Assembly: GCA_022565665.1 (NCBI GenBank)
Contig: JAIUMI010000004.1
Coordinates: 1-64,000, forward strand
DNA length: 64,000 bases
Source: Glycocaulis sp.
Lineage (GTDB): Bacteria > Pseudomonadota > Alphaproteobacteria > Caulobacterales > Maricaulaceae
Reading direction: 5' to 3'
Shown here: positions 8,288 through 16,854 of the stretch, in pieces
Position numbering within the stretch: the stretch's first letter is position 1
Layout of the letters: every line of letters begins with the position of its first letter
Translations under genes and position numbers: made by a program
The notes under the pieces: model-generated
Told to the model about the DNA's origin: nothing
Database searches by the model: none
The model's input: only the letters and a program-made list of their open reading frames with translations

Positions 8288-8956
8288 CTAGTTCGCGGGG
8301 CGCCAGATGCCGTCAGCGCCCTGGCAGACATACTGGATGCGCCCTGCGGTCTGGATCTGGCGGCAATTGCCATAGCCGTAACCGGCCGATTGCGGCTGGG
8401 CGGGTTGCTGCTGGTAATACGGGTCATAGCCCGGACCACCGGCCAGCTGGCTGTTATCATGATAGCCGTAATCGTCGTAATAGGGGTCGTAGCCTTGCTG
8501 GCTATACCCGTATTGCTGGCCGCCATAATGGGGCTGCTGATACTGGCTGTGATGGACGTAGCGCGGCCCGCCCGGCAGATGGTCACACCGGCTGCCGACA
8601 CTGCCCATCGCGCCGCCCGCCAGCGCGCCAAGACCGGCGCCCGCAATCACGGCGCCATCATTGGAACGGCGCTGATAGGGCTGATGGCCCCGGCCGCGAT
8701 GCCCGCGATGGCCCCGCCAGCCGCGCTGGCTCTGCTGGGCGTAATGGCGGTCGCGCCGGGCCGATTCATTGCTCTGGTGGATCTGCGCGCCCAGCACCGC
8801 GCCCAGAACGCCGCCCACGACAGCGCCAGTTACCTGCTGGTTGCGCTGCTGGGAGATACATTGGGCGTAGGTCTGCTGGGCCTGCGCCGCCGGCATGACG
8901 GCGAGCGGGGCTGCCAGTGCGGCCGCGGCGATGGAAACCTTGGCGAGATGTTTCAT
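8288..8956 (-). CDS. secreted glycine-zipper 2TM-domain protein
   Basis: A 222-residue protein with a Sec signal peptide (MKHLAKVSIAAAALAAPLAV, cleavage likely after AQA). It carries two glycine-zipper hairpins, GAVVGGVLGAVLGAQ and AVIAGAGLGALAGGAMGS, separated by a Gly/His/Arg-rich linker, and a Tyr/Gln-rich C-terminal half. A last Cys-containing segment (CRQIQTAGRIQYVCQGADG) suggests a disulfide. The start at 8956 is chosen because AAGGAG sits seven bases upstream; a start eight codons earlier would read through that ribosome site. Glycine-zipper proteins of this kind (SlyB/OmpA-2TM-like) are envelope-associated; the exact function is unknown. Confidence 0.8.
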   Translation of the reverse strand: MKHLAKVSIAAAALAAPLAVMPAAQAQQTYAQCISQQRNQQVTGAVVGGVLGAVLGAQIHQSNESARRDRHYAQQSQRGWRGHRGHRGRGHQPYQRRSNDGAVIAGAGLGALAGGAMGSVGSRCDHLPGGPRYVHHSQYQQPHYGGQQYGYSQQGYDPYYDDYGYHDNSQLAGGPGYDPYYQQQPAQPQSAGYGYGNCRQIQTAGRIQYVCQGADGIWRPAN

Positions 8957-9031
8957 GGCAGGACTCCTTTCCTTGCCCAAACGTTAACCTGACACCACCC
9001 TGCCAGATGCGCGATGAGCGCAACATGAACG

Positions 9032-9062
9032 AAAACCGCCCCCGGACATGATCCGGAGGCGG
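9032..9062 (-). terminator. rho-independent terminator
   Basis: On the minus strand, CCGCCTCCGGA and TCCGGGGGCGG form a stem around a short loop, followed by TTTT. It ends the transcript of the gene at 9090-10505. Confidence 0.8.
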
Positions 9063-9089
9063 CTTTCAGGCGTCGTCGCGAAGGCGGTG

Positions 9090-10505
9090 CTACTGGATGG
9101 GCACAACCTGCCAGTAGCCATGACGGTCCTGACACATACGCACGCGGTCATAGGCGACCTCGCCATTGGGCAGGAAGATTTCCGCATCCCCCCAGCGGCA
9201 GCGTTGATTGCGCCAGTTGTGGAAGTCACGGGCATAAACCACCCCGCGCACGCCCGAATACGGGTTGTGCCAGTAATAGGGATTGCCCGTGGAGAAGGCA
9301 TGGTGCGTGGCGTAGTGATACTGGCCGCGGTCACAGTGGGAGAGCGCCGCGCCCAACGTGCCGCCGATCAGGCCGCCCGCCAGCAATGCCCCGGCATCCC
9401 CGTCAGAGATTGCCGCGCCGAGCAGGGCGCCAACCAGTGCCCCTGCGGCCACATTGCCGCCGCTGGGGCGGCACAGCCCGTCCGTGTAGTAAAAATTGTG
9501 GCGGGCATAGCTGGAGTGCCAGCGCGGGTGATAGGTCCAGCCGGAATAATGATGGACATGGTGGTGGACGATCCTCACCGGCGGCGTCCAGCGCACGTTG
9601 CGGCGGCTATACCGGTTCACATAATAGTGGTTGTGATAGACGACAGGGGCGTGCCGCGCACGCGAGCGGTCATAGCGCACATTATAGTGGCGGTGCCGGT
9701 GCGTGACACGGTGCGAGCGCCGCTCGCCCTGCCATTGTGACCCACGGTCGCGCCGTCCCTGCCATTGCGAGCCCTGACGGCGGTCGGGACGGCTCTGCCG
9801 TCTGTCCTGCCATTGCTGGCGCTGGGCACTGCTGCTGGCATCGGCCTGCCTTTGCGGGCGTGACTGGCCTGAGGACTGAGCGGCCTGACGGCGCTGCTGG
9901 AAGGCTTCCCGGCGGGCATCATTGCTGCCGCTGGACTGTCCACCCTGGCGGCCCTGCCATTCACGGCGCTGTCCGCTTTGCTGACCGGAAGAGGCCTGGC
10001 GCCTGCGCTCCTGCCATTCGCGGCGCTGCTGAACAGGTTCCGGCGCGGAGGAGGGTTGTGGACGGCTGGGCGCTGATTGCTGAGCCTGGCGCCGCGGGCG
10101 CTGCTGCGCGCCCTGCTGCTGGCTGCCGCGATTGCCTTGCCATTCACGCCGGGCGGGCTCGGGTGCAGAAGAAGGTTGCGGCCGGCTGGGCGCGGACTGG
10201 GCTTGACGTTGCTGGCGCTGAGGCGCCGATTGCTGAGCCTGACGGCGTTCCTGCCAGTTTCCGCCACCGCGCTGCCCCCGGCTTTCCGACCGGCTGCCAC
10301 GCGAGCCGCGCGATTCCTGACGGTTCCCGCCACGCTGGCCGCGGCTTTCGCGGCGCTCGCGCTGCTGGGCTTCGGTTTCGGCCTCAAGGGCCATCACCGC
10401 GCCTGCTGCTTCGGCTGAGGGGACAAGGGGAAGTTCAGCAGGCAGCGCAAATGCGGTCATCAAAGCCACAGCTGCTACCGATACGGTCAGTTTGCCGGTC
10501 GCCAT
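9090..10505 (-). CDS. secreted Arg/Gln/Ser-rich glycine-zipper protein
   Basis: A 471-residue protein. It has a signal peptide (about residues 1-34, ending SAEAA) and then a long low-complexity region (about 45-280) dominated by Arg, Gln, Ser and Gly with recurring REWQ modules. A basic His/Tyr/Arg-rich segment follows, then a C-terminal domain with two glycine-zipper hairpins (AAGALVGALLGAAISDGDAG and AGGLIGGTLGAAL). The last 100 residues hold paired Cys (SHCDRG, RCRWGD, RMCQD) and aromatic repeats. The ATG has GGAGG eight to nine bases upstream. The C-terminal architecture is similar to the preceding gene at 8288-8956, so the two may be distant paralogues. The basic repeat region could bind anionic surface polymers; this is a guess. 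Confidence 0.75.
   Translation of the reverse strand: MATGKLTVSVAAVALMTAFALPAELPLVPSAEAAGAVMALEAETEAQQRERRESRGQRGGNRQESRGSRGSRSESRGQRGGGNWQERRQAQQSAPQRQQRQAQSAPSRPQPSSAPEPARREWQGNRGSQQQGAQQRPRRQAQQSAPSRPQPSSAPEPVQQRREWQERRRQASSGQQSGQRREWQGRQGGQSSGSNDARREAFQQRRQAAQSSGQSRPQRQADASSSAQRQQWQDRRQSRPDRRQGSQWQGRRDRGSQWQGERRSHRVTHRHRHYNVRYDRSRARHAPVVYHNHYYVNRYSRRNVRWTPPVRIVHHHVHHYSGWTYHPRWHSSYARHNFYYTDGLCRPSGGNVAAGALVGALLGAAISDGDAGALLAGGLIGGTLGAALSHCDRGQYHYATHHAFSTGNPYYWHNPYSGVRGVVYARDFHNWRNQRCRWGDAEIFLPNGEVAYDRVRMCQDRHGYWQVVPIQ
10014..10205 (-). repeat. in-frame duplication in the Arg/Gln/Ser-rich region
   Basis: Residues about 101-123 and 140-164 of the protein above share the unit SAPSRPQPSSAPEP followed by RREWQ. 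The two copies, about 40 codons apart, point to tandem duplication within the low-complexity region. Confidence 0.6.
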
Positions 10506-10547
10506 GAGGCTACCTCCTTGGTTACCTTGAGGGCCGCACTTCGCCCA

Positions 10548-10562
10548 TTAACCAGATGGTAA
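10548..10562 (-). promoter_or_regulatory. near-consensus CtrA-like box
   Basis: Minus strand TTAC-CATCTGG-TTAA matches the CtrA consensus TTAA-N7-TTAA in seven of eight positions. It lies about 43 bases before the start of the gene at 9090-10505. One mismatch and no other support, so tentative. Confidence 0.3.
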
Positions 10563-10669
10563 CAATGCCAAGCTGAGCCGGACATGAACAGGGCCTTCAG
10601 GTTTCGCAAGTGATGCGAAACCCTTGTGGGACTTGACGGATCGGCCGCGATGCAGCCTAACGCACTCCC

Positions 10670-11977
10670 ATGAAGCGCCGTTCCCGTTCATCTTCAAGGC
10701 CGCCTGCGCCGGTGCGCGAGCTGACCGTGACCGCCCGTGCCATCGGCGCGCGCGGCGATTCCCTGTGCCCCGATCCTGATGGCGGAACGGTGATCTTTGT
10801 CCCCGGCCTCCTGCCCGGCGAGACCGGCAAAATCGCCGCCAGCGGGGAGCGTGGACGCCTTGTCGAACGCCTGACCACATCAGATGAACGCATCGCGCCC
10901 TTCTGTTCCGTCGCGGAAAAATGCGGCGGATGTTCGTTGCAGCACTGGCAGGGCGATGCCTACCGCGCGTGGAAGCGTTCTCTGGCGATCGACGCGCTGG
11001 AGCGTGAGGGCCTGACGGCAGAAGTCCTGCCGCTGGTCGATGCCGGCGGAACCGGGCGCAGACGCATCAGCCTGCATGCCCGCAAGATGGGCGGCCGCCT
11101 GCTCATGGGCTTTGCCGAGCGCGCCAGCGAGCGGATTGTGGATATCGAGGACTGCCCGGTGGCCGAACCGCGCATCCGCGCGGCGATTCCGGCCTTGCGT
11201 GAACTGGCCACCGCGCTGCTGACCCCGAAAGTGGATACAGCCACGATCTCTGTCACCGCGACGGAGATCGGCCTTGATGTGTTTGCCGCGCGCAAGGGCG
11301 CTGTGACGCTCGATGACCGGTTGACGGGCGGGGAATTGCTGGCCCGCGAAAGCTGGGCGCGCCTGACCATCGGCCATGAACTCATCGCCGAGGCCGCCAC
11401 GCCGGTAGTCAGTTTTGGCAAGGCGAAAGTCGCCGCGCCGCCGGGCGGTTTCCTGCAGGCGACGGATGCGGGCGAGGCGGCGCTGGCGGGTATTGTCATG
11501 GACGCACTTCAGATGGCCCTGAAACACGCTCCCAGGCCCGCCAGAGGCGTTATCGATCTTTATGCGGGCTCGGGCGCCTTCGCACTTCGAATGGCGTCCC
11601 TGGCGCCTGTGCGGGCGGTAGAAGGGGAAGCCGCGCCGCTGGCCGCGCTCGACCATGCCGCCCGCCACACGCCGGGGCTGAAGCCTGTGGAGACCCTGCA
11701 GCGCGATCTGGCGCTGGAGCCGCTCTCCATCCGCGAGCTGGAAGGCGCGGCCATGGTAGTGGTTGATCCGCCGCGCGCAGGCGCGAAAGCGCAGATGGAG
11801 CAACTGGCCGGTTCCGGCGTGCCGGTGATCGTCTCGATCAGCTGCAACCCGTCCACCTTTGCGCGCGATGCGGCCATTCTGGTGTGCGCCGGATACCGCA
11901 GGGGGCCGGTGACGCCGGTCGACCAGTTCATCCACACCGCGCATCTGGAATGCGCGGCCGTGTTCACGAAGGGGTAG
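10670..11977 (+). CDS. class I SAM-dependent RNA methyltransferase, RlmD/TrmA family
   Basis: A 435-residue RNA uracil-C5 methyltransferase. The N-terminus has a TRAM-like beta-barrel (about residues 17-70, [16 protein letters not shown]). An iron-sulfur cluster motif C-x5-C-x2-C follows at Cys79, Cys85 and Cys88, with a likely fourth ligand Cys162 (DIEDCPV). The C-terminal Rossmann domain carries the SAM loop [16 protein letters not shown], the VVDPPRAG motif and the catalytic [10 protein letters not shown] with Cys392. These are the hallmarks of RumA/RlmD-type 23S rRNA (uracil-5-)-methyltransferases. Which uridine it modifies cannot be read from sequence alone. It is divergent from the preceding gene and monocistronic. 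Confidence 0.88.
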   Translation: MKRRSRSSSRPPAPVRELTVTARAIGARGDSLCPDPDGGTVIFVPGLLPGETGKIAASGERGRLVERLTTSDERIAPFCSVAEKCGGCSLQHWQGDAYRAWKRSLAIDALEREGLTAEVLPLVDAGGTGRRRISLHARKMGGRLLMGFAERASERIVDIEDCPVAEPRIRAAIPALRELATALLTPKVDTATISVTATEIGLDVFAARKGAVTLDDRLTGGELLARESWARLTIGHELIAEAATPVVSFGKAKVAAPPGGFLQATDAGEAALAGIVMDALQMALKHAPRPARGVIDLYAGSGAFALRMASLAPVRAVEGEAAPLAALDHAARHTPGLKPVETLQRDLALEPLSIRELEGAAMVVVDPPRAGAKAQMEQLAGSGVPVIVSISCNPSTFARDAAILVCAGYRRGPVTPVDQFIHTAHLECAAVFTKG

Positions 11978-12089
11978 GGGACCCCGGTATGATTGCTTTG
12001 CCAATCTCCCCAACCGCCCAAGCCCTGTGGACGTGCGCACCGGGCGGGGCTATCACGCGGGCCTTGAGATCACACGCAGGCCCATACCC

Positions 12090-13367
12090 ATGCACGACAT
12101 ACGTTTCATCCGCGAAAACCCGGACGTCTTCGACGCCGCCATGAAAAAGCGTGGGCGCGGGCCGGAGGCATCACGCCTTCTCGGTCTGGATGCCCAGCGC
12201 CGGGAAGCGACCGCGCGCCTGCAGGAGATCGAGACGACACGCAACGCCAAGTCCAAGCTGATCGGACAGGCCAAGGCCAAGGGCGATGAGGCGCTGTTCA
12301 ACCAGCTGCGCGCCGAGGTGGATGCGCTCAAAGGCCAGATGGACGCGGCAGACGCCGCGCAGAAGGCCGCGGACGAGGCGCTGCGTACTGAGCTGGCCTC
12401 GCTTCCCAACATGCCGTTCGAAGACGTGCCCGAAGGCGCGGACGAAAACGATAATGAGGAAGTGCGCGGCTGGGGTGAGCCGAAGGAATTCAGCTTCACG
12501 CCGAAAGACCATGTGGCCATAGGCGAGGGGCTTGGCGGGCTCGATTTCGAAGCCGCAGCGGCCATGTCGGGTGCGCGCTTTGCGGTGCTGAAAGGCCAGC
12601 TGGCCCGGCTGGAGCGCGCACTCGCCGCCTTCATGCTGGACATGCACACCACAGAGCACGGCTATTCGGAAACCAGTGTGCCGCTTCTGGTGCGCGACGA
12701 AGCGCTGTTCGGCACCGGGCAATTGCCGAAGTTTGCCGAGGATCAGTTTCACACCACCGATGGCCGTTGGCTCATCCCCACCGCCGAAGTCTCCCTGACG
12801 AACCTCGTGCGGGACGGGATCCATCCTGAAAGCGCCTTCCCGATGCGCCTGACCGCGCATACGCCCTGCTTCCGCTCTGAGGCGGGCGCGGCGGGACGCG
12901 ACACACGCGGGCTGATGCGGATGCACCAGTTCTACAAGGTGGAGCTGGTTTCGATCGTGAAGCCGGAAGAGAGCGAAGAGGAGCTGGAGCGCATGACGGG
13001 CTGCGCCGAAGCCGTGTTGCGCGCTCTGGAGCTGCCCTACCGGGTCATGTTGCTGTGCGCGGGCGATATGGGCTTTGGCGCGCGCAAGACCTACGATCTG
13101 GAGGTGTGGCTCCCCAGCCAGAACACCTATCGCGAGATTTCGTCCTGCTCCAACTGCGGGGACTTCCAGGCCCGCCGCATGGAGGCCCGCTTCAAGCGCG
13201 AGGGCGAGAAGAAGCCGGAATATCTCCACACGCTCAATGGCTCTGGCGTCGCCGTCGGCCGCGCTTTGCTGGCCGTGCTGGAAAACCATCAGAATGCAGA
13301 CGGCTCGGTGACAATCCCCGCCGCGCTGCGCCCCTATATGGGCGGTATCGAGGTGCTGAAACCGTGA
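12090..13367 (+). CDS. serS: seryl-tRNA synthetase
   Basis: A 425-residue class II aminoacyl-tRNA synthetase that charges tRNA-Ser in the cytoplasm. It has the N-terminal long antiparallel coiled-coil arm (residues about 30-100, rich in Ala, Lys and Glu). The catalytic core follows, with motif 2 [20 protein letters not shown] and motif 3 [18 protein letters not shown]. The start [12 protein letters not shown] is conserved in the family and is preferred over an in-frame upstream start that would add 21 unconserved residues. Its stop overlaps the GTG start of surE, so the two are translationally coupled. Complete and normal. Confidence 0.96.
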   Translation: MHDIRFIRENPDVFDAAMKKRGRGPEASRLLGLDAQRREATARLQEIETTRNAKSKLIGQAKAKGDEALFNQLRAEVDALKGQMDAADAAQKAADEALRTELASLPNMPFEDVPEGADENDNEEVRGWGEPKEFSFTPKDHVAIGEGLGGLDFEAAAAMSGARFAVLKGQLARLERALAAFMLDMHTTEHGYSETSVPLLVRDEALFGTGQLPKFAEDQFHTTDGRWLIPTAEVSLTNLVRDGIHPESAFPMRLTAHTPCFRSEAGAAGRDTRGLMRMHQFYKVELVSIVKPEESEEELERMTGCAEAVLRALELPYRVMLLCAGDMGFGARKTYDLEVWLPSQNTYREISSCSNCGDFQARRMEARFKREGEKKPEYLHTLNGSGVAVGRALLAVLENHQNADGSVTIPAALRPYMGGIEVLKP

Positions 13368-14179
13368 GCGAGTATTTTACTGGCAAGAACCCGCGCATCC
13401 TGATCACCAATGATGACGGTATCCGCGCACCGGGCCTGAAAGTCCTGCGCGAGATTGCCGCCACGATCTCTGATGATGTGTGGGTGGTTGCGCCAGCCGA
13501 GGAACAGTCCGGCATGAGCCGGGCCCTGTCGCTGAACTCGCCCCTGCGCGCCCGCAAGGTCGCCGAGAAGCGCTTTGCCGTAACAGGCACGCCCGCCGAC
13601 TGTGTGCTGATGGCGATCAATGACATTGTGGAGGGCAAGGAGCCCGATCTGGTGCTGTCGGGCGTCAACCGGGGCCAGAACATTGCCGAGGACGTGACGG
13701 TTTCCGGCACGGTGGCGGGTGCGATGCAGGGCCGTCAGATGGGCATTCCTTCCATCGCGTTTTCGCAGGCCTATGGCTTTAATGGCCGCGAGGCGATCAA
13801 ATGGCAGACGGCCTCCGCCTTTGGCCCCGTCGTGCTGAAAAAGCTGCTGGAAGAGCGCTGGTCGGAAAACGTCGTGATGAATGTCAACTTCCCCGACCGG
13901 GAGCCCGATGACGTCCACGAGATCGAGGTGACGGTGCAGGGTGCGCGCGACCAGCACAATATCCGCACCGTGCGTCGCGAGGATCTGCGTGGCCATGCCT
14001 ATTACTGGATCGGGTTTGAGGGCCGCCCCTCCACCCCGGCTGTGGGAACCGATTTGCGCGCCATCTATGAGGGGCGCATCTCCATCACGCCGCTGCACCT
14101 GGACCTGACCCATCACGAAACCCGTGACCGGCTGGCTGACCATATGGCCGGGCCGGTCAGCCTGCCCGAAGAGAGCTAG
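13364..14179 (+). CDS. surE: 5'/3'-nucleotidase SurE
   Basis: A 271-residue metal-dependent nucleotidase that removes phosphate from nucleoside monophosphates (and short polyphosphates). The N-terminal metal site [13 protein letters not shown] (Asp17, Asp18) is present, as are the [13 protein letters not shown] loop with the conserved Ser and the SGVNRGQN motif with the metal-binding Asn. It starts with GTG inside the serS stop codon (GTGA overlap). SurE is commonly linked with pcm and nlpD, and the same order is seen here. Length is typical (250-270). Confidence 0.95.
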   Translation: MSEYFTGKNPRILITNDDGIRAPGLKVLREIAATISDDVWVVAPAEEQSGMSRALSLNSPLRARKVAEKRFAVTGTPADCVLMAINDIVEGKEPDLVLSGVNRGQNIAEDVTVSGTVAGAMQGRQMGIPSIAFSQAYGFNGREAIKWQTASAFGPVVLKKLLEERWSENVVMNVNFPDREPDDVHEIEVTVQGARDQHNIRTVRREDLRGHAYYWIGFEGRPSTPAVGTDLRAIYEGRISITPLHLDLTHHETRDRLADHMAGPVSLPEES

Positions 14180-14187
14180 GCTGCGCC

Positions 14188-14832
14188 ATGGGGGAGGGCT
14201 TTGATACGCGTGTCATCGCCCTGGTCATGGCGCTGCGCAATGCCGGCATCCGCGATTCAAAGGTGCTGGCCGCGATAGAGCGAACCCCGCGCGATCTCTT
14301 CGTGCCGGAAAGCTTTGCCGATCAGGCGTTTGAGAACCGCCCGCTGCCCATTGATTGCGGCCAGACCATCTCCCAGCCCTATATCGTCGCCCTGATGACG
14401 CAGGCGCTGGAGGTCACCGACCGCTGCAAGGTGCTGGAGGTCGGCACCGGCTCCGGCTATCAGGCAGCCGTGCTGGCAAGGCTCGCCCGGCGCGTCTACA
14501 CGATCGAGCGCTACCGCACGCTCGCCAAGGAGGCAGAGGCGCGCTTTTCGGCCCTGAAGCTTTCCAACATCGTCACCCGGATCGGCGATGGTACGAAGGG
14601 CTGGCCCGAGCAGGCCCCGTTTGACCGCATCATCATCACGGCCGCCGCGCCCGAACGCCCCGATGCGATTCTCTCCCAGCTCCGCGAGGGCGGAATCTGT
14701 GTTGCGCCGGTCCATAACGGCCCGGTCCAGACGCTTTTGCGCTACCGCAATGAGGCCGGCGTGATCCACGAAGAGGCCTTGTGCGACGTGCGTTTCGTGC
14801 CGCTGGTGGAAGGCGCTGCCCGGTCAATGTGA
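14188..14832 (+). CDS. pcm: protein-L-isoaspartate O-methyltransferase
   Basis: A 214-residue SAM-dependent enzyme that methylates L-isoaspartyl residues and so starts the repair of damaged proteins. Seen are the PCMT N-terminal region (RTPRDLFVPESFADQAFEN), the substrate loop CGQTISQPYIVALMTQAL, and SAM motif I VLEVGTGSGYQAAVLA. It follows surE by eight bases in the classic surE-pcm pairing. Complete. Confidence 0.95.
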   Translation: MGEGFDTRVIALVMALRNAGIRDSKVLAAIERTPRDLFVPESFADQAFENRPLPIDCGQTISQPYIVALMTQALEVTDRCKVLEVGTGSGYQAAVLARLARRVYTIERYRTLAKEAEARFSALKLSNIVTRIGDGTKGWPEQAPFDRIIITAAAPERPDAILSQLREGGICVAPVHNGPVQTLLRYRNEAGVIHEEALCDVRFVPLVEGAARSM

Positions 14833-14909
14833 CACGGCTGTAACTTGACCGTAAGGCGACGTGGCCCCACCTTCATGAGTGGGACTGGACTGACATTGGG
14901 AGCAAAATC

Positions 14910-15332
14910 ATGACCCTACGTAGCATATCGGCCTGCCTGGTCAGCGGTGCGATGTTGCTCGGCGCCGGTCCGGCACTGGCCCAGGAACCGAGTGAACGCG
15001 CCGCAGAGCGGCTGGCCCAGTATCAAGAAACAGGTGAGACGCGCAGCTGTGTCAGCCTCAGCCGGGTGAGTTCCATCACTCCGCTGGATGACAATCATTT
15101 CCTGTTCGAGATGCGCGGCGGTGACGTGTACCTGAACCGGATACGCGGCCGGTGTAACCAGGCAGCGAGCGCCTTCACCCGCATCGAGTACCGGGTGTCC
15201 GGCAGCCAGCTCTGCCGGGGCGAGATCGTCAATGTGGTGGATAACTCTACCGGATTGACGGCTGGTGCCTGCGGATTCGGTGACTTCGAGCGTCTTGAGC
15301 GCATCGAAGACCGGGACGCCGGCTCGCGCTAG
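14910..15332 (+). CDS. secreted DUF6491-like protein
   Basis: A 140-residue exported protein. The signal peptide (about residues 1-24) ends in a perfect ALA site (GPALAQ). The mature part has the pattern SCVSLSRVSSITPLDDNHFL, then FEMRGGDVYLNRIRGRC, SQLCRGE and a final ACGFGDF. The four Cys could form two disulfides. This arrangement resembles the DUF6491 family, small periplasmic proteins of unknown role that are frequent in alpha- and gammaproteobacteria. The family call is from memory of the pattern. It sits between pcm and the nlpD-like gene. Confidence 0.65.
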   Translation: MTLRSISACLVSGAMLLGAGPALAQEPSERAAERLAQYQETGETRSCVSLSRVSSITPLDDNHFLFEMRGGDVYLNRIRGRCNQAASAFTRIEYRVSGSQLCRGEIVNVVDNSTGLTAGACGFGDFERLERIEDRDAGSR

Positions 15333-15348
15333 AGCCTTTGGCTCATAG

Positions 15349-15364
15349 CTAACGCGTGATTAAC
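15349..15364 (+). promoter_or_regulatory. near-consensus CtrA-like box
   Basis: CTAA-CGCGTGA-TTAAC matches the CtrA consensus TTAA-N7-TTAAC in all but the first base. It lies 58 bases upstream of the LysM/M23 gene, a cell-wall function where cell-cycle control would make sense. Tentative. Confidence 0.35.
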
Positions 15365-15421
15365 GCTCACACGCCATGATCACGGCTGGACCCGTGTAAC
15401 CTCTTTCGGGGATGTCTGGCT

Positions 15422-16354
15422 GTGACCGCCTTGCGTGCGCTCTGCTTTGCAGGACTTGTGATGGCGTGTGCCGCGCTTGCGGCATGCGCCTCGCGTCCTG
15501 ATCCCATCCGTGATTCCGGCGCCCGCGCATCTGCTGCGCCGGCATCGTCGCGCGATTGCGGACCCCGCTACACCGTCCGGCGCGGCGATACGCTTAGCGG
15601 CATAGCCGAGCGTTGCGGTGTACGCTGGCTGGATCTGGCATCTGAAAACAATTTGTCTGCCCCCTACACGCTGCGTGACGGGCAGGTGCTGAACATGCCC
15701 GGCCGGCATGTCTATGTCGTCCAGCGCGGGGACAATCTCTACCGTATTGCCGTCAATCACGGCATGACCCAGCACGAGCTGGCTTCGATAAACGGCATCC
15801 AGCCGCCTTACACCATCCATCCGGGGCAGGAATTGCGGCTGACAGGACCGGCCCGCCCGGTCCAGCAGGCAGCGGCCACACCGCCTCCGGCCCAGCAGCA
15901 ACGCCCCGCCAGCGGCGGCCAGCAGCAACCCGCCGCTTCCCCCCCCGCGCCCGCACCCTCGCAGCCCGCTGCTGGCGCGCCGAGCTTTCGCTGGCCGCAT
16001 AATGGCGAGGTGATCGCCAGCTTCGGCTCCCAGCCGGGCGGGCGGCGCAATGATGGTATCAAGATTGCCGCCAATGTCGGCGATCCGGTGCGCGCAGCGG
16101 CGCCCGGCGAGGTGGTCTATGCAGGCAATGAGCTGCAGGGCTATGGCGAACTCATCCTCATCCGCCACGGCGACTGGGTAACGGCCTATGCGCACAACTC
16201 GGTGCTGAGGGTGTCGGTTGGCCAGCAGGTGGAGGCCGGGGCGGTCATTGCCGAGGCCGGATCAAGCGGTGCGGCCAACCGGGTGCAGGTGCATTTCGAG
16301 ATCCGGCGCGGGGTCAGCCCGGTTGATCCGCTGCAATACCTGCCCGGACGCTAA
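15422..16354 (+). CDS. LysM/M23 murein hydrolase activator, NlpD-like lipoprotein
   Basis: A 310-residue lipoprotein. The signal peptide ends in a lipobox (LAAC, Cys about residue 22). Two LysM modules follow (YTVRRGDTLSGIAERCGVRW at about 45-90, and YVVQRGDNLYRIAVNHGMTQ at about 97-140), then a Pro/Gln/Ala-rich linker and a C-terminal M23 peptidase domain. That domain has NDGIKIAANVGDPVRAAAPG and ends VHFEIRRGVSPVDP. The first metal-ligand His expected in active M23 enzymes (HxxxD) is replaced by NDGIKI, so the domain is probably degenerate and acts as an amidase activator, as EnvC and NlpD do. GTG start. It follows surE-pcm, the usual position of nlpD. Confidence 0.85.
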   Translation: MTALRALCFAGLVMACAALAACASRPDPIRDSGARASAAPASSRDCGPRYTVRRGDTLSGIAERCGVRWLDLASENNLSAPYTLRDGQVLNMPGRHVYVVQRGDNLYRIAVNHGMTQHELASINGIQPPYTIHPGQELRLTGPARPVQQAAATPPPAQQQRPASGGQQQPAASPPAPAPSQPAAGAPSFRWPHNGEVIASFGSQPGGRRNDGIKIAANVGDPVRAAAPGEVVYAGNELQGYGELILIRHGDWVTAYAHNSVLRVSVGQQVEAGAVIAEAGSSGAANRVQVHFEIRRGVSPVDPLQYLPGR

Positions 16355-16441
16355 TATATTGCCAGTGCCGCAGTTGCATGGGCCGCGCGCGCGGATATAG
16401 TCGCGCGCAAATCCTTCCCCTTCCATCCAAGGATCTCTTCT

Positions 16442-16819
16442 ATGCCCGCAATTCTCGATTCTGTGACGCTCGCAGCCGCCGGTGGCGGCATGGGCGGCCT
16501 GATGATCCAGCTTCTGCCGTTCATCCTGATCTTCGTCGTGTTCTATTTCCTGCTGATCCGCCCCCAGCAGCAGCGGGTAAAGAAGCACCGCGAGATGGTG
16601 GAAAGCCTGCGCCGCGGCGACGAGGTGGTGACCTCGGGCGGCCTGATCGGCAAGATCACCCGTGTGGCTGATAACGAGCTGACGGTGGAACTGGCACAGG
16701 GTGTGCGCGTGAAAGTCGTGCGCCACACCATTTCCGAAGTGCGTGCCCGCACCGAGCCCTCCCGGTCGCGCCGTGCCGGTAATGATGACGATGACAGCGA
16801 TGAGGAGGCCCGCAGCTAG
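16442..16819 (+). CDS. yajC: preprotein translocase subunit YajC
   Basis: A 125-residue inner-membrane protein with one transmembrane helix (about residues 20-40, LLPFILIFVVFYFLLI). The conserved RPQQQRVKKHREMVESLRRG and DEVVTSGGLIGKI follow, then an acidic tail (NDDDDSDEEARS). It is an accessory part of the SecDF-YajC complex that assists protein export. It directly precedes secD and secF, the usual operon order. Confidence 0.96.
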   Translation: MPAILDSVTLAAAGGGMGGLMIQLLPFILIFVVFYFLLIRPQQQRVKKHREMVESLRRGDEVVTSGGLIGKITRVADNELTVELAQGVRVKVVRHTISEVRARTEPSRSRRAGNDDDDSDEEARS

Positions 16820-16854
16820 CGCTTGGCGCAGCCGCGTCCTATCTGCACTCCGTC

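Noticed and set aside
13055-13363. Upstream extension of surE inside serS
   Set aside because: The serS frame is certain there; the SurE family begins just before the NDDG motif and the GTG at 13364 overlaps the serS stop as expected.
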